Source of the DNA: Paguma larvata
Lineage: Eukaryota; Chordata; Mammalia; Carnivora; Viverridae
NCBI GenBank assembly: GCA_030068075.1
Contig: CM057835.1
Location: 23,776,930-23,840,929 of the forward strand
Direction: 5' to 3'
DNA length: 64,000 nucleotides
Below the pieces are notes generated by a model that was not told where the DNA came from, did not search any database, and saw nothing but the letters and a program-made list of their open reading frames with translations. The stretch's first letter is position 1. Each line of letters starts with the position of its first letter. Shown one piece after another: positions 1 through 11,779 of the stretch. The position numbers and the translations under genes are program-made.

Positions 1-474
1 TTTGGTATCCTGATGGCTCTGGCCTGCTAAAATTGCTTTGAAACTTGTCCTTCTCTTCACTTTCACAGAAGAGTTTGAGAAGAACTAGCTTTAATTCTTC
101 TTTGAATGTTTGGTAGAATTCACCAGTGAAACTATCTGGTCTTGCGTTTTAGAGGAAGGGTTTTGGTTACTATTGGATTCTCCTTACTTGCTGTTGGTCT
201 GTTCAGGTTTTTTATTCATGGCTCAGTCTTGGTGTTTTGTATGTTTTTAGGAACTTAACCATTTTTTTGGTTATCTAATTTGTTGGCAGATAATGGTTCA
301 TAGTACTCTTTTATCCTCTGTATTTTTGTGGTATCACTTGTAATGTTTCCTCTTTGTGGTTTCATTTACGTCTTTTTCTTGAATAGAGTTAAGGGTTTGT
401 CAATGTTTTACCCCTCCAAAAAACCCAGCTCTTAGTTTAATCTTTTTCACTCTCATCTTTATTTTCTTCTAGCT

Positions 475-489
475 TTGGCTTCATTTGTT
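475..489. repeat. Target-site duplication, left copy of SINE at 490-660
   Basis: TTGGCTTCATTTGTT here and TTGGCTTCGTTTGTT at 661-675 differ by one base (14 of 15 identical). The pair brackets the SINE and defines its ends. Confidence 0.85.
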
Positions 490-660
490 AAAAACAACTT
501 TATTTTGAGATTGAGCCATGAATAGGGTGGGGGGGCTGAAGAGAATCCCACGCAGGCTCCCATACCCAATGTGGGGCTCAGTCTCCTGAACTTATAAGCT
601 CATGACTTGTGCCAAGATCAAGAAGTCAGATGCTTAACAGACTGAGGCACCCAAGCGCCC
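490..660 (-). mobile_element. CAN-SINE inserted into the old L1
   Basis: Minus-strand tRNA-derived carnivore SINE, about 171 bp. The tRNA-like head is at the right end (GAGGCACCCAAGCGCCC) and the tail at the left. It sits inside the ORF2 remnant and carries its own target duplications, so it is younger than the L1. A run of G at about 529-535 is a private feature. Confidence 0.9.
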
Positions 661-2033
661 TTGGCTTCGTTTGTTCTTTTTCTAGTTCCTTGAGGTAGAA
701 AGTTGAGAACTCTTTTCATAATGCAGGTGTCTATTGCTATGAACTTGGTTCTTGGAACTGCTTTTGGTGCATCCCTCCTTCCTTTTGGTAGGTTTCTATT
801 CTTTGAGGATTTTGTTGATTTCCCTTTCGGTTTCTTCTTTGATCCATGGTAGTTAAGGATTGTGTAATCACCACGTTTGTTAATTTGCTGCCTTTTGTCT
901 TATTGGTGAGTGCTAGTTTCATACCCTCATGTTTTGGAAAGCTATTTAGCAGGAGGACAGTCTGACCTGTCCTGGAGAATATTCTGTATACAGTCGAGAA
1001 TGTGTATTTTCACATTGGATGTGTATTTGACATCGGATGGAATATTCTGTATATATTAGGCTATCTGGTCCAAAGTACAGTTTAAGTCCTGTGGGTGGTT
1101 TTTTATTGCCATCGTGGTGGGCTGTTTTTTTGGTCGGATGCTCTATCAGTTGTTGAAGGTATTTTTTTTCTCCCTTCAGATCTGTTGGTATTTGCTTAAC
1201 AGATTTAGGTGTTTCAGTGTTGGATGTAATTGACCTATGTCATTATAAAATGTCCATCTTGATATCATTACAGCTTTTGAGTTAGTCTATTTTGTCTGAT
1301 CAAGGTATAGCTACCCATGCTTTCTTTTGGGTTCCATTTGCATGGAATAGCTTTTCCATCTCTTCACTTTGAGCATGTTTATGTCCTTAAACCTGAAGGG
1401 ACTTTCTTGTGTGCAGCATATAATTAGGTCATGGAATTTTTAAAAAACCAAACATTGCATGCCTTTGTATTAGACAATAATATGCTTACATTCAGAGTAA
1501 TTGACATAGGCAAGGACTTCCTAGTACCATCTTACTCGGCTTTCAGGCTGGATAGTTTCTTCCTTCGTCTCTTGCTATTATCTTTTTGGAATTGATTTTC
1601 CATGGGAAGTATGCTTTGATTCTCTTTATCTTTGTAGCTGTTCTAGGATTTTGCCTTATGGTTACCATAAGCCTTACATAAAACATCGATGCTGCTATCC
1701 ACTTTGATTACATACAAAAACTTTAGCTTTTTACTCCCTTTTTTGTCGCCAAAAAAATACTTTTTATATTGTATGCTAACATTATAAATTTTGTATATTA
1801 ACGAATTATTATAGCTGGTTATTTTAATACCTTTTTCTCTCCACCTTTTTAGTAGAGTTGACACACTACCTAATGACTGTATTAGAGTATACTTAGATTT
1901 GTCTGCTTTACCAGGGTGGTGTATGTTTTCATGTTAGTAATTAGTATCCTTTCATTGCAGCTTGAATAACTCTTCTCAGAACTTCATATAAGACAGGTCT
2001 AGAGGTGATGATGGAACTGTTTTTCTAACCTCT

Positions 2034-2345
2034 TCATTTCTGAAGGACAACTTTGCTGAACAAAGTATTTTTGGTTGACCGCCTGAGTACTTTGGAATCT
2101 ATCCTCCCACTCTTCCGGCTTTTAAGGTTTCTGCTGAGAAATCTTCTGATAGCATTGTGGGAATTCCCTTGCAAAGTCATAAGGTTCATTTCTCTTGTTG
2201 CTCTTAATATTATTTTTCTTTGATTTTTGACAGTTTTATTATAGGGTGTATTGGAGAAGATCTTGGTGAGTTGAATTTGGAAAACTAAGAGTTTCATGAA
2301 CTTGGATGTCCAGATCACTTTCCAGATTTGGAAGTTATCAGCCAT
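2034..2345 (-). pseudogene. L1 ORF1 carboxy-terminal remnant, open for 103 codons
   Basis: The minus-strand frame retains the pattern of the L1 ORF1 RNA-binding protein: an AENFP-like start (ADNFQIW), a region equivalent to KVKDKERILKAAREK (here KNQRKIILRATREMN), then the LSADFS and ARREW positions in decayed form. In intact L1 this nucleic-acid chaperone coats the L1 RNA. This piece lacks the coiled-coil half, and the SINE at 2351 cuts the remnant just upstream. It is a fossil, not a gene. Confidence 0.65.
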
Positions 2346-2350
2346 TATCT

Positions 2351-2539
2351 TTTTTTTAAATGTTTATTTCGAGAGCGTATGTGTATGCACACATTATAGG
2401 GGGAGGGAGGGAGAAAAGAGGCAAAGGGAGTCCCAAGCAGGCCCTATGCCATGGGGCTTGAACTCAGGAACTGTGAGATCATGACCTGAATCGAAATCAA
2501 GGGTCCCTCACTTGCCTGACTGAGCCACCCAGGTGTCTT
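2351..2539 (-). mobile_element. CAN-SINE inside L1 ORF1 remnant
   Basis: Minus-strand SINE, about 189 bp, with head TGAGCCACCCAGGTGTC at the right end. The flanks TCAGCCATTATCT (2338-2350) and TCAACCGTTATCT (2540-2552) are a diverged 13-bp target duplication made from L1 sequence. Confidence 0.9.
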
Positions 2540-2572
2540 TCAACCGTTATCTCTTTAAATACACTTTCTGCT

Positions 2573-2606
2573 TCCTCCTCTCCTCTCCTCTCCTCTCCTT
2601 TCCTCC
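2573..2606. repeat. Pentanucleotide-like pyrimidine repeat (TCCTC)n
   Basis: Repeated TCCTC units with interruptions, lying in the pyrimidine-rich part of the antisense L1. About six units are visible. It could be length-variable. Confidence 0.8.
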
Positions 2607-3840
2607 TGGGACTGTTTCCCTTGATGGTATCCAGCCAGTTCACATAGGCTTTCTTAACTTTCCTTCTTTCTTTCTCCTATTCTTATTTCTTCTGCTTGAT
2701 CCACTCTGAGGTTCCTGCTTTCCATTGCATTTGTCATTTCATTCATTTTATTCTTAACCTCCAGGTTTTTTTTTTTTTTTTGTTGGTTCTTTGTGGTTTT
2801 CTATCTTGTCAAACTTCTCATTTTCATGTATTAATCTCCTGATGTCACTGCCTTGTCTGTTTTTGGAGCTCTGAGAGCATTTTTAAATCCGTTACTTTGA
2901 ATTGTTTATACGGTAAGTTGTAGATGCATGTCTTTGGGGTTGGTTACTGTAAGATTATCATCTTTGGCTGGTGTCCTGTTTCTTGTGTTTTTCTTTTTGT
3001 TGTTGTTTGAACTTTTAAGTTGCTGTCTTCGCCTTTGAAGTAGGAGTCACCTCCTTTTGTCTTAACTGACTTTCAGAGACCAATGCCTTCCTTCAGCCTT
3101 GCTAGGGATTGAGGCTTTTTCAGATCTCTGGATACATGTGTTCTACATTTGTTTTTCTCCTGGCAGAATTCTTAAGGTGGTACACCTTCTCTCTGTCTGG
3201 CAGCACCAGGATGGGGCAGACCGTTTCTTTTTTGTGTTCCCATGGGTGGTGCTAGAGCCCAGGTTTGTGGGTCTGGCTCTGACTTGCAGATTCCATCTGG
3301 TTCACAGAATGTGCTAGCTAGCCATCTGCTAGAGCTTGCCCTCCCTGCCACTGGGAGTACACATAGAGCTAGAGATGAAGTGGAGGTGTGTAGGGCCGGG
3401 CTTGTGGAGCGCTGGGGGTGTCTATGAGCCAGGTGGGATCCACAGGTGGTATCCCCAGCAACTTGTGATGGGGCTTCCATTAGACTCCTGGACTTCCCTG
3501 AAAGTGCTCATCTGAGAGTAATGCTCTAACTCTGTTCTGCAGGGGCTTCTGGGCTGCAGCCAGTTAACAGGTTAGGGTCCACAGCCCCAGGACCAAGGTT
3601 CTCTGATGTGTGTGTGAGACCCCTCCCAGGTCCCTTGGTGTATGGTGCTGGATCCCACAGCTCCCCAAAAGGTACTTTTGTCCATGGATGGATGCAGAGG
3701 TGGGGGGTGGGGATAGGACAGATGATGACTTATCTTACATCACTCTTCTCCTTTTTTATTCCCCCACCCTGTCCTCTATACATGGTAGCTAAACGTGTTC
3801 TTGTGTTCTTCTGTAACAACACGGCTTGAAGATCATTCCC

Positions 3841-4690
3841 TTTTGTTTAGAGAAATCGTTTTCATGGCTACGTGGTCGTCATCCTTAAATGTGTGTAGGA
3901 TCACCTAGAGAGCTAGTAGAGGGCCTGGGGACTCCAGCTTCTTGAATCAGGATACGGCCTAGACCTTTTGACCACCTTGCCCAGTGATTCTAATAAGGCC
4001 CAGAGCAGAGAGCTGCTGCCCTGCTCCTGTAGCTCTGCTGTATATATTTACCCAGGCCCTGCTGATGGAAGGTTTTTGAAGATTTTTGGAGTTGGAGTTT
4101 TGGATACTCGGGCGGTGGTGAGGAAGGCTGGAATTAGGTGTTCATCATATAAGCTTTTCTTGGTTCTGAGAAGCAGAGAAGTTCCCATCCATTCCTTGGG
4201 AGTTTCTATGGCTGTGTTTGCACCTGCTTTTGCTTCTGTGTCCTGTGTCTCGAACCGCCATTCCCAGGGTAGTGTTCAGATGCAATTGTTGAACTTTCCC
4301 AGATGCGTTGTTTTGGGTGGTTGTAGGAAGTAGAAAATAGGAAGACGAAGAAATTAGTACTTCTTAGATGTGGAAGTTCTTTATTCAATTCTCTTTTGTG
4401 ACAACTATATACAGACTTCATGTTGACCTAAATCTAAGCTTATATTTACTAAAGTCACCACTTACAATGGTTGTTCAATGTGATTAAGTTTCATTTTGTT
4501 CCTATCCTCTACTTCCGAAAGATTTTCAATTATTTTTAAACCATTTTATAAATGCAAGCCAGATTTAGGTTTGATTTATAAAATATAAAATTAACATTTT
4601 CTAATACTTTGTAAGTGCTTTAAAATATTTTGAGAACCCCATTATATCATTAACTTGGGAATGAAAGGGGAAAGTTTAATTTTGTTTCAT
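3841..4690. other. Mostly unique sequence; possible MER5-like remnant at 3880-4000
   Basis: No gene seen. The part at 3880-4000 (GATCACCTAGAGAG ... CAGTGATTCTAATAA) resembles a decayed MER5/hAT non-autonomous element. The remainder is AT-rich, with no diagnostic repeat. The 121-codon plus-strand frame at 3968-4333 has no recognisable domain. Confidence 0.45.
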
Positions 4691-4862
4691 TTTCTAAAAT
4701 TTATTTTCAAATTGGTTTCCATATAACACCCAGCGTTCATCCCAATAAGTGTCCTCTTCAATGCCTGTCACCCACTCTCCCCCCCCACCCTCAGTTTGTT
4801 CTTAGTCTTTGAGAGTCTGTTATGTTTTGTCTCACTCCCTCTGTTTTTTCTTTTCCCCTCAA
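4691..4862 (-). mobile_element. Carnivore L1 3' end, strongly 5'-truncated
   Basis: Antisense L1 3' UTR. It opens with the tail end (TTATTTTCAAATTGGTTTCC), then ACACCCAGCGTTCATCCC and CTCAGTTTGTTCTTAGTCTTTG, the signature shared with the copies at 13081, 21285 and 58443. It stops at about 4862, so only about 170 bp of the 3' end was inserted. Confidence 0.9.
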
Positions 4863-5589
4863 ATTATGTAAGTATGTGAAACCTTGGGAACATGCTTAAA
4901 TGCAGGCATATCTGGGGATGTAACTGAAGTGGAACGCTTTGTCCATCTTTTTGAGCAGCTCTTCCATGTTCACAGCTGGGTGTGACAACGAGCAGATTAG
5001 TGTTCCTCACACCTCCCTGCAGCTCTGGGGGGCTCTTGCCTTGAGTAGACACTGGGGGTACTTCTGTGTGGAGCATGGGGCAGGCCTGGCATAGGGTGTG
5101 AAGGAAACACGGAATTCTGTGGTCAAGGAGTTTGACTTCAGATCTCAGAAGTCCTCTGGGCATCTCTGAAGACCTTGGGTCTTTGAAGTTTCAGTTTTTC
5201 ATTGGAATGATCTGTTTTCTCTAGCATCTGATAGGCAGTATGGTATTAAAAGATCTTTATAGAGTTTACATGCCTTCCAGGTGTCCACTAGGTACTTAGT
5301 TTCTGAATTTCATGCCCCTACTCTTTAAACATTGGAGCTTAAACCTAGTGCCTGTTTGCTCTTGCCATTTGCTTGATGGCAACCACCCTAATCTGTTACT
5401 ACACAGACTGAGCCGGCAGCCCTAGCCCCAAGAACAAAGATGGTAGAGAAAGGTAGGCAGCTTGGCATAGATAAGCATCTTAATAGATAAAATGTTAATA
5501 CTAATTTTTTTTCCTCAGCCTATGGCAGCCTGCTCTTGATCAGGCTCGTTAGTCTCCATTAGTATTGAACCATTGATTGAAATTATATC
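4863..5589. other. Unique sequence
   Basis: No gene or repeat recognised. The 99-codon minus-strand frame 4864-5163 shows no domain. Confidence 0.5.
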
Positions 5590-5745
5590 CCAGTACTTGA
5601 CCTATATGCTAATTTAATACTCAATCCTTAAAACTGTGGAAGGAGGGAAGTTTTGTTTAGATAATGGGAGGCTCAGGCCAGAGAGGTCACAGAGGTAGGA
5701 AGCAGCAGAACCAGGATTTGAGCCTCAGGACACATCACTCCTCTG
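5590..5745 (-). repeat. MIR, antisense
   Basis: The order 'AACTGTGGAAGGAGGGAAG', 'GAGGCTCAGGCCAGAGAGGTCAC', then 'AGCAGCAGAACCAGGATTTGAGCC' (given in pieces) matches the antisense MIR core: GAGGAAACTGAGGC, then AGAGCTGGGATTCGAACCC. An ancient mammal-wide tRNA-derived SINE, heavily diverged. Confidence 0.7.
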
Positions 5746-7970
5746 CGCCCCACGAGCATGTTCTGATGTTCAGTCCTTAAATTCCTGGAGGATCCTCAAA
5801 GACCACAGCAGACACTGCAGAGAAGTGGATGGCGGTTTGGGGGGTAATAGTCCTTGATTTTATTCTCGAAGCGGAGAAGGAGGTATTGGCATGCTAGGGC
5901 AGGAGTGAAAATCGCAGATGTGGCATGTTTTGTCAGTGCGCGTTGTGGAAGCAGGAGCCCCTTTCAATAAGGAATTCTGTAAATTCTTTGAGGGGGGGGA
6001 ATGGTGATGATTAGGGAAAACAGCAAGTACAAAAGCTAGAAATGTTCTCTTCACAAAAACTTGAGCACAGATGTGATTGTGGACTGTGGTTGGTTTGATA
6101 TTTAGCCTGCTAAATAGAGTGATTTATAGTTCATGTAGAGAGTACGTTTGGGAGTCCACTGCTAAAAATAATGCAGGGGAAGGAATCCCCCTGCTGTTTT
6201 GAAACTTGTGAAATGTCGCAATATCACCTCCTGTCACGGTGACAAATAGGCTTTTGTCCCGATCTCTGTATCCAACTAAATGCTTTCAAACTGCCTATTG
6301 CCCCATAGGTTTTCAAGCTACGAATGCTTTTAAGGCCCTGCTCAGCCTACCTTGCTATCAGAGAATAATAATTATGTTGATGATTTAGCTCCAGGGAGTA
6401 CAAAGGCACTGTGCTAAGTGCCATGGCGGCATTCAAATGCTTACGGCCGGTGTCAGAAAGGCTTATTTAGTGGGCGTTTGTAGGAAGTGGAAGGTGGGCA
6501 GGGGGCTCAGCACCGATTACTGTTGCATTGATTCTGATTCTGGATATGGTTTAAGACCACTTCTGTCAGGGCTTTGGCTGCCTGTCTTCTAGTCCTACTG
6601 ACGTGTTCAAAGATTCCTAGTACAAATCGTGCTTGAATAGAGTGAAATGTAGCTAACATCTGGAAACGCTAGGAAGGGAGTTAATCCATGGAGGGTTGGA
6701 GCATGAAAATACGGAGTTTTCACATTGTGATGAGTTATGAGGAACTGCTCAGGTAATTAAGCAGAAAAAATTGCCTTCCAGTAGTAGTTAATACAGTGGA
6801 ATGTTTTCTTTGGGTATCGTAGATTCAGTGTCCTACCTTAAACATTACACTCATGTGCGTTTTAGTATGCCCTTCAGAGAGGTTGTGGATGGGGTGGTGG
6901 TGAAGCAGCAGCTGGGATTTTCTCTGCAGTGCCCATGAAAGTGTAGTATACATCAAGCTGTGAACTTCAACCGGCATTGACCTGTCCCTAGAAGAAAAGA
7001 GTTGGAGCACTGTTCTAAAGACCATGTTCGATCTTGTCTCACTCTGGGGACTTAGTAATCAGTTGTGAATAGTTACATATGAAGCTTTTATTTTTGGTCA
7101 GTAGAAATAGTGGGAAGCAGGATGTGCGGGTAGAAGGGTGCTGGGGCTCACCTTACCTTGATACCAAGGAGGAAAGCAAGGCATTTTCCCCTTCTCTCTT
7201 AGGGTCCTCTAGGAAGCTACAGGGTGTAGGAGGTGCGGAGGGGTAGAAGGAGCAGGTGGAGGAGTCAATGCAGATGTGACTGAGCTGAGACCAGTTGGGC
7301 CTCCAGAACGAGCATCGCAGGGGAGGTTTGAGGAAAAAGATTAGCTCTCAGGCTTTACAGTCGAGGTGGGTGATGAGATGAACAGGGTCATGCAGATAGT
7401 GGTTAAGTGCTAAGTTCCTGAGCCAGTGAATCAAAGTTGATCCGGAGGCACAGGGTGAAGTCTCACTGCTCCGTCAATAGGTTGGACTTTTAAGGGGCTT
7501 GTGCTTGTGGCTCAGGGCATAGGGGGTTTGGGATTATGTGGAGTAAGAAGGAGAGGGTAGATTCTCCTGCCATGAAGGGCCTCCTAAAAATGTCTGGAGT
7601 TTGTTTCCTCTGATATCGAGAGAGGAGTGACCGTGATCTGTGATCCTCTTGGAGTTCTTAGAACTGTTATCTTAGCTCCTCCACCAGCTGGAGGAAGTTT
7701 GGAAGTCATGGTGAAAATGAAGACCAGATGGAAAACGGAAGAGCTGGAAGTGGGATTTTGGGTGGGCTCACATTCTACTGTGTATCTATATGGCTTCTGT
7801 GCATGACGAGTTCCACCCTAGGATCCACTTAGAGACCAGGATGCCATCTGACAGGGATTCACTGAGACTCCTTGAGCTGGCAGCAGCCCCTGCCTACAGT
7901 GACTCTCACCGAGGGTTGACCTGATTCTTGGAAGCACTTTACTTTTTAAGGGAACTTTTTTTTTATAGTG
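5746..7970. other. Unique sequence with a possible short MIR fragment at 6395-6445
   Basis: No gene seen. Around 6400-6425 CACTGTGCTAAGTGCCATGG recalls the MIR 3' part in antisense. The rest has no repeat that I recognise and no frame longer than 66 codons. Confidence 0.5.
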
Positions 7971-7978
7971 TGGAATTA

Positions 7979-8194
7979 GGAGTGCTTGAGTGGCTCAGTC
8001 AGTTGAGCATTTGACTCTTGATCTTGGCTCAGGTCACGATCTCACAATTCAGGAGATTGAACCCCATGTCAAGCTCTATGCTGGTAGTGCAGAGGCTGCT
8101 TGGGACTTCCTTGCCTTCCTCTCTCTGCCCTTCCCCAGTGTGTGCACATGCACATTCTCTCTGATAAATACAAATGCAATAAAGATCCTGACTC
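7979..8194 (+). mobile_element. CAN-SINE, plus strand
   Basis: Head TGAGTGGCTCAGTCAGTTGAGC, the B-box-like part GATTGAACCCCATG, then the pyrimidine-rich body and an AATACAAATGCAATAAAG tail. Flanks TGGAATTAGG (7971-7980) and TGGAATAGGA (8195-8204) look like a target duplication with a one-base indel. It has decayed moderately, so it is not a recent insertion. Confidence 0.88.
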
Positions 8195-8299
8195 TGGAAT
8201 AGGACATGTTAACCTAGAAAAGCTTGAGAGTGAAAATTTCAAATCATGACTTAGAATTTCTGTAATGTTGGAGTTACTTTTACCCAATTCCCTCTTAAA

Positions 8300-8410
8300 A
8301 ATGAAGGCACTATAGCTGGAGAAGTGGCTTGCCCAGGGTCCTGGCTGGCTGGTGCTGAGATGGGAATCAGGGTGGCCTGTGGACCAGTGCGGTCGTCTTC
8401 CACCTTTATC
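8300..8410 (-). repeat. MIR core, antisense
   Basis: The series AGTGGCTTGCCCAGGGTCC, GCTGGTGCTGAGATGGGAATC fits the antisense MIR core (GTGACTTGCCCAAGGTCAC, then AGCTGGGATTCG). Confidence 0.6.
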
Positions 8411-9284
8411 GTGGTCCTGCAATCTGGTTTCTACTACCATGACTTTGATTCAGGGAGCAGTGAGGACTCAAATGCTCTAACCCCCCCCCAGTGGACACTG
8501 GAGGGAGGAGGCCATCAGTGTATCACAGGCCGGAGGAGTAGGGAAACCAAGGCAGCATGAGAGGAGGTGGGCTGGGGCCAGGAGGAGACTGAAAGAAGAT
8601 AGAGCCAGGAACAATCCTGTGGATTCTAGGTGCTTTCTAAAGAGTGGTCTGGTGATTGCTTGTGGGACAGTATGGTAGGAAGGACACCATTGCCCAGGCT
8701 GAGCAGGTGGGGTGTCCTTTAGAAAAGGAACTAATCAGTTAATACCAGTGTTTCAACTGGTTGACAATATTGTCCTGTAACAATGATTTAAGAAATATTT
8801 GGATCTTACTAGGGGTCATGGAAAAAGTAATCTGTTTTATAACTTTAAGCTTTTGATGGACAACATTGTATGCCTTTCTATCTTCGTGTTTGTCACAGGC
8901 AAGGGAAGAAGGCTTGGTTTTTCACCTCCGGTCTTTGGCATTGGGGATAACTCCGGGCATACCTGTTACCTAGAGGGGTACAGGGTCCCTTCTTTACTCA
9001 GGATGTTAGATGGTGGTGGCATTTCAGACCCCACCTGGTCTAACTAGTGAAAGGGCGGGGTCATCAGAGAGGGCTGGTGCTTATAATCCCTACAAAGGTT
9101 AGCTGTAACCTGACTGCTCTAACTTCTTCCAGTGCTACTGAAGAGAATTAGATCTTGTTCAATGAGACAGTTTCTGTGTGTCCTGCAGGTCCTGCAGCCT
9201 GAGTTGTATGTATTAAATGAATGAGCATTAGGACTTCCTTTCGGATCTAAGTTTCAATGAACTCCATTCTATGGTTTTGTGTAA
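8411..9284. other. Unique sequence
   Basis: No gene or clear repeat seen. A short C run (8481-8489) is the only notable low-complexity spot. Confidence 0.5.
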
Positions 9285-9490
9285 GTAATGACTAATACTG
9301 GCTCATACAGGGCTTTGAGGTTTTTAAAGCACCTCGACATAGGTCATACTACTGGATTCTCACAGAAATCCCTGTGACCAGACCAGACATGGCTCTCCTC
9401 TGACACCAAGGATTGAGGGTTGGAGGAAGAGGTATGGCCACACTTCACAGCTGGGCATGAGAGGCCTGAGGCCAGAGCCCAGTGCTTCTG
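9285..9490 (-). repeat. MIR-like repeat, antisense
   Basis: AAAGCACCTCGACATAGGTCAT, TGGATTCTCACAGAAATCCCTGTGA, and GAGGCCAGAGCCCAGTGCTTCTG (in pieces) follow the antisense MIR order of 'cattatctcatttaatcctcacaacaaccctgtgag' ending in a gene-like 'GAGCCCAG'. Strongly diverged; the subfamily is not clear. Confidence 0.55.
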
Positions 9491-9908
9491 ATGACTGGAC
9501 AAGAGATCTTCCTGCCATGGAGCTGCTCAGTGTGGGTGAAATGATGCCTGGAGCTCAAGGCAGCATGGACCAAGTGCTGTGGGGCCACCAGAATCAGGTA
9601 GACTGGGCAGAGGAGCCTCCTCAGGGCTCAGAAGCTCTAGGGAAGCTACATCCAACCCTTCTACAGATGAACTCCTTCAAGCTTCCTGTTAGAATGGCGA
9701 AACCTATCCCATAACCTCACAAAAGCAGTGGTTTGCATTTCTGCAGAGATCACGTCCAGGGAGGGGTGGTGGCATCCTGTACAGGTGATCTGCAGTACCA
9801 CTTTGCTAACTGGCTTAGAGGAGTTTCACAAGTGGAGTAGGAGGGGTCACACTGTGCTTCCCTGGGACAGATGAGCCCTCCTAGGCATTCCTGATTAAAA
9901 AAAAATCT
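9491..9908. other. Unique sequence
   Basis: No feature recognised. The 85-codon plus-strand frame at 9457-9714 overlaps the MIR-like repeat and is not supported as coding. Confidence 0.5.
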
Positions 9909-10112
9909 GGGGCGCCTGGGTGGCTTAGTCTGGTGCGTCCAAATCTTGGTTTTGGCTCAGGTCACGATCTCACAGTTCGTGAATTTGAGGCCCGTATTGG
10001 GTTCTGTGCTGCCAGCATGGAGCCTGCTTGGGATTCTCGCCCTCTCCTTCTGCCTCTCCCCCACTTATGTGCCCTCCCTCCCTCCCTCTTTCTGTTAAAT
10101 GAACTTTAAAAA
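9909..10112 (+). mobile_element. CAN-SINE, plus strand
   Basis: Good head GGGGCGCCTGGGTGGCTTAG with the box A-like part, CAGGTCACGATCTCACAG, then TGAGGCCCGTATTGGG and the pyrimidine body with CCCTCCCTCCCTCC. The tail is AAATGAACTTTAAAAA. It was inserted in an A-rich site (9897-9905). Confidence 0.92.
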
Positions 10113-10984
10113 TCCACTGAGGGTGCGTTTCTCATGATTTCTGTATCCTTGCCCACCAGTTGGCCAGACACTACTGGTTTTTATTCCTGTCTCCTCCTAA
10201 AGGAGCCTTTGCCAATGGGCAGTAACACCTTCTGTAGTAGCCGCACAAACGGACTGTGTGCGTGCATGCGTGTGCACTTAACAGGGTAACTTTTCCCAGC
10301 CTTCTCAGCACCCTCTCTGCAAGGGCTAAGGATGTTTTCAGGCATAAGCCCTCTGACTCCATCCATCAAATTCTACAGGGCAGGTGGGGAGGTTTCTCTT
10401 CTTCCAAAAAAAACAAAAAAAAACCAAACAACAACAAAACGTGATTAGCCAGTAGAAGGTGCTTGGACTAGTAACTATTAACCAGCAACACTTCTTACTT
10501 TGTTGCATAAGTTCTTAGAAAACCTCACAAGAGGGTTGTGCTTTTTGTAGATGAGGCTGATGTATTTTTAATTTTTCTCCCAGTGTTCACACTACTTAAT
10601 CGGATCACTAGGTAGCTGACAGCCGATGGCAGCTGGCCTGGCACTCAGCCTTGCTGTGCTTGTGCTAGTGTGTCCCCAGCAATGCCCCGCCCTCCTCCCC
10701 CGGAAGTACATTCTCTGCAGGTTGCCGTGGATGTTCAGAGTGTTCAGGTGGGCTGGGGAACTCTGCTGCTCATCCCCTGGGGAGGGGTGTAAGTGGGGAG
10801 GTCATCAAAAAATTTTTTTTCTGCTGAAAGCACATTCTGTTCATTTTAGGAAACTTTGAAGTTGGGAGACAAAAGCCACTCATGTGACCTTTCTTGCAGG
10901 GCGGTGTCTCTTGTTACTGGTAGCCTCATTATTTGCCCTTTAGAAGCCGAAAGTGGAGAACTTCGGGCTTACTTGAGCACTATC
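10113..10984. other. Unique sequence with A-rich patch
   Basis: No gene seen. An A-rich, low-complexity tract at 10406-10440 (AAAAAAAACAAAAAAAACC and ACAACAACAAAAC) might be a relict retroposon tail, but nothing recognisable lies upstream of it. Confidence 0.45.
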
Positions 10985-11215
10985 AAAGGATGCAGACTTG
11001 GGAGCCAGACTCCTGCCTGAGTTCAAATCCCAGCTCCACTGCTTACTAGTGATCTAGGGCAACCCCCTTCACTTCATGCTTTGGCAATTTCCTCACCTGC
11101 AGGATGGAGGTGACCTCTCACAGGGCTGTGATTGCAGGGGTGAATGCACGAAGGGCGCTAGGAAATGGGACCAGACACATGGTGAGCTCTCGGAGTGTGG
11201 GTGTTATCATCTCGC
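10985..11215 (+). repeat. MIR, plus strand, nearly complete
   Basis: GGAGCCAGACTCCTGCCTGAG, TTCAAATCCCAGCTCCACTGC, TTACTAGTGATCTAGGGCAA, CAATTTCCTCACCTGCAGGATG, ACAGGGCTGTGATTGCAGG follow the MIR consensus in order from the tRNA-related head through the core. It is one of the best-preserved MIR copies in the window. Confidence 0.85.
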
Positions 11216-11779
11216 CAATATTAACCTGCTTCTGGGTCATTTGTCTGCCTTCCCTCATGTCAACTGGAGGATGATAGCTCCAGTTACTGGATTCTTCAGC
11301 TGTGTTGGAGCTTCTTTCCTGTTCCAGCATGCATCGTTTATGGGGTCTACGATGCAGTGGTGGTGCATGACAGCATTAACGTAGGTCAGACTCTTGACAG
11401 TTGACTGTGTTCCCTGGAAGGGAAAGAAGATGGGGCGCCCTGGGTTTGCAGTGCGTTAGCTATCACGGATGGTGTTGGCAGCTTGTTGGGTCTGTAGCCA
11501 AGGGGTTCTGAGCACCAGTTACAGGAGACTTCTGTGGAGGTCCTGGTCTTCTCCAGAGTCCTACTTTAGCAGAGCTTCCCTTCCACCCATCCCCCTTCCT
11601 CAGCCTCCACCCCACGCCACCCCCTTTAGGCTCCACGTGGGTTTTTTATGGAAGCAGTCCTTTGTAGCTTTGGCAATGAAAAGCCTGTTTTTTCAGTGGA
11701 CTGCGGGCTGATTAGGTACTTTCAGACTTAACACTAAGGCTTTCTACTGATGACTAAGTTCTCACGGGGCCACTCCTAC
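11216..11779. other. Unique sequence
   Basis: No gene or repeat recognised. Confidence 0.5.

Larger units (their letters stand above)
1..1900 (-). pseudogene. L1 ORF2 remnant (endonuclease / reverse transcriptase), decayed
   Basis: Read on the minus strand this covers the amino-terminal to middle part of an L1 ORF2: endonuclease-side sequence at higher coordinates, polymerase-side sequence at lower coordinates. Only short open pieces survive, for example 737-922. Many stops and frameshifts and a SINE at 490-660 break it. The protein would have been the L1 endonuclease and reverse transcriptase; no activity is possible from this copy. Confidence 0.6.
1..3840 (-). mobile_element. Old antisense LINE-1 (L1M type), ORF2 to 5' region, interrupted by two SINEs
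   Basis: The plus strand reads as the reverse complement of an ancient mammalian L1. Positions 60-150 match the ORF2 reverse-transcriptase region (the stretch GTTTGGTAGAATTCACCAG is diagnostic), 1240-1440 match the ORF2 endonuclease/RT linker, and 1980-2900 match ORF1. From about 3000 to 3800 the sequence becomes GC-richer, as expected of the 5' region, though I cannot align it closely. The element enters from outside the window. It is full of stops and indels, so it is a fossil. The right boundary is uncertain by about 100 bases. Confidence 0.75.

Noticed and set aside
10406..10440. Processed pseudogene tail (A-rich tract)
   Set aside because: No recognisable gene-like sequence lies upstream and no clear target duplication was found.
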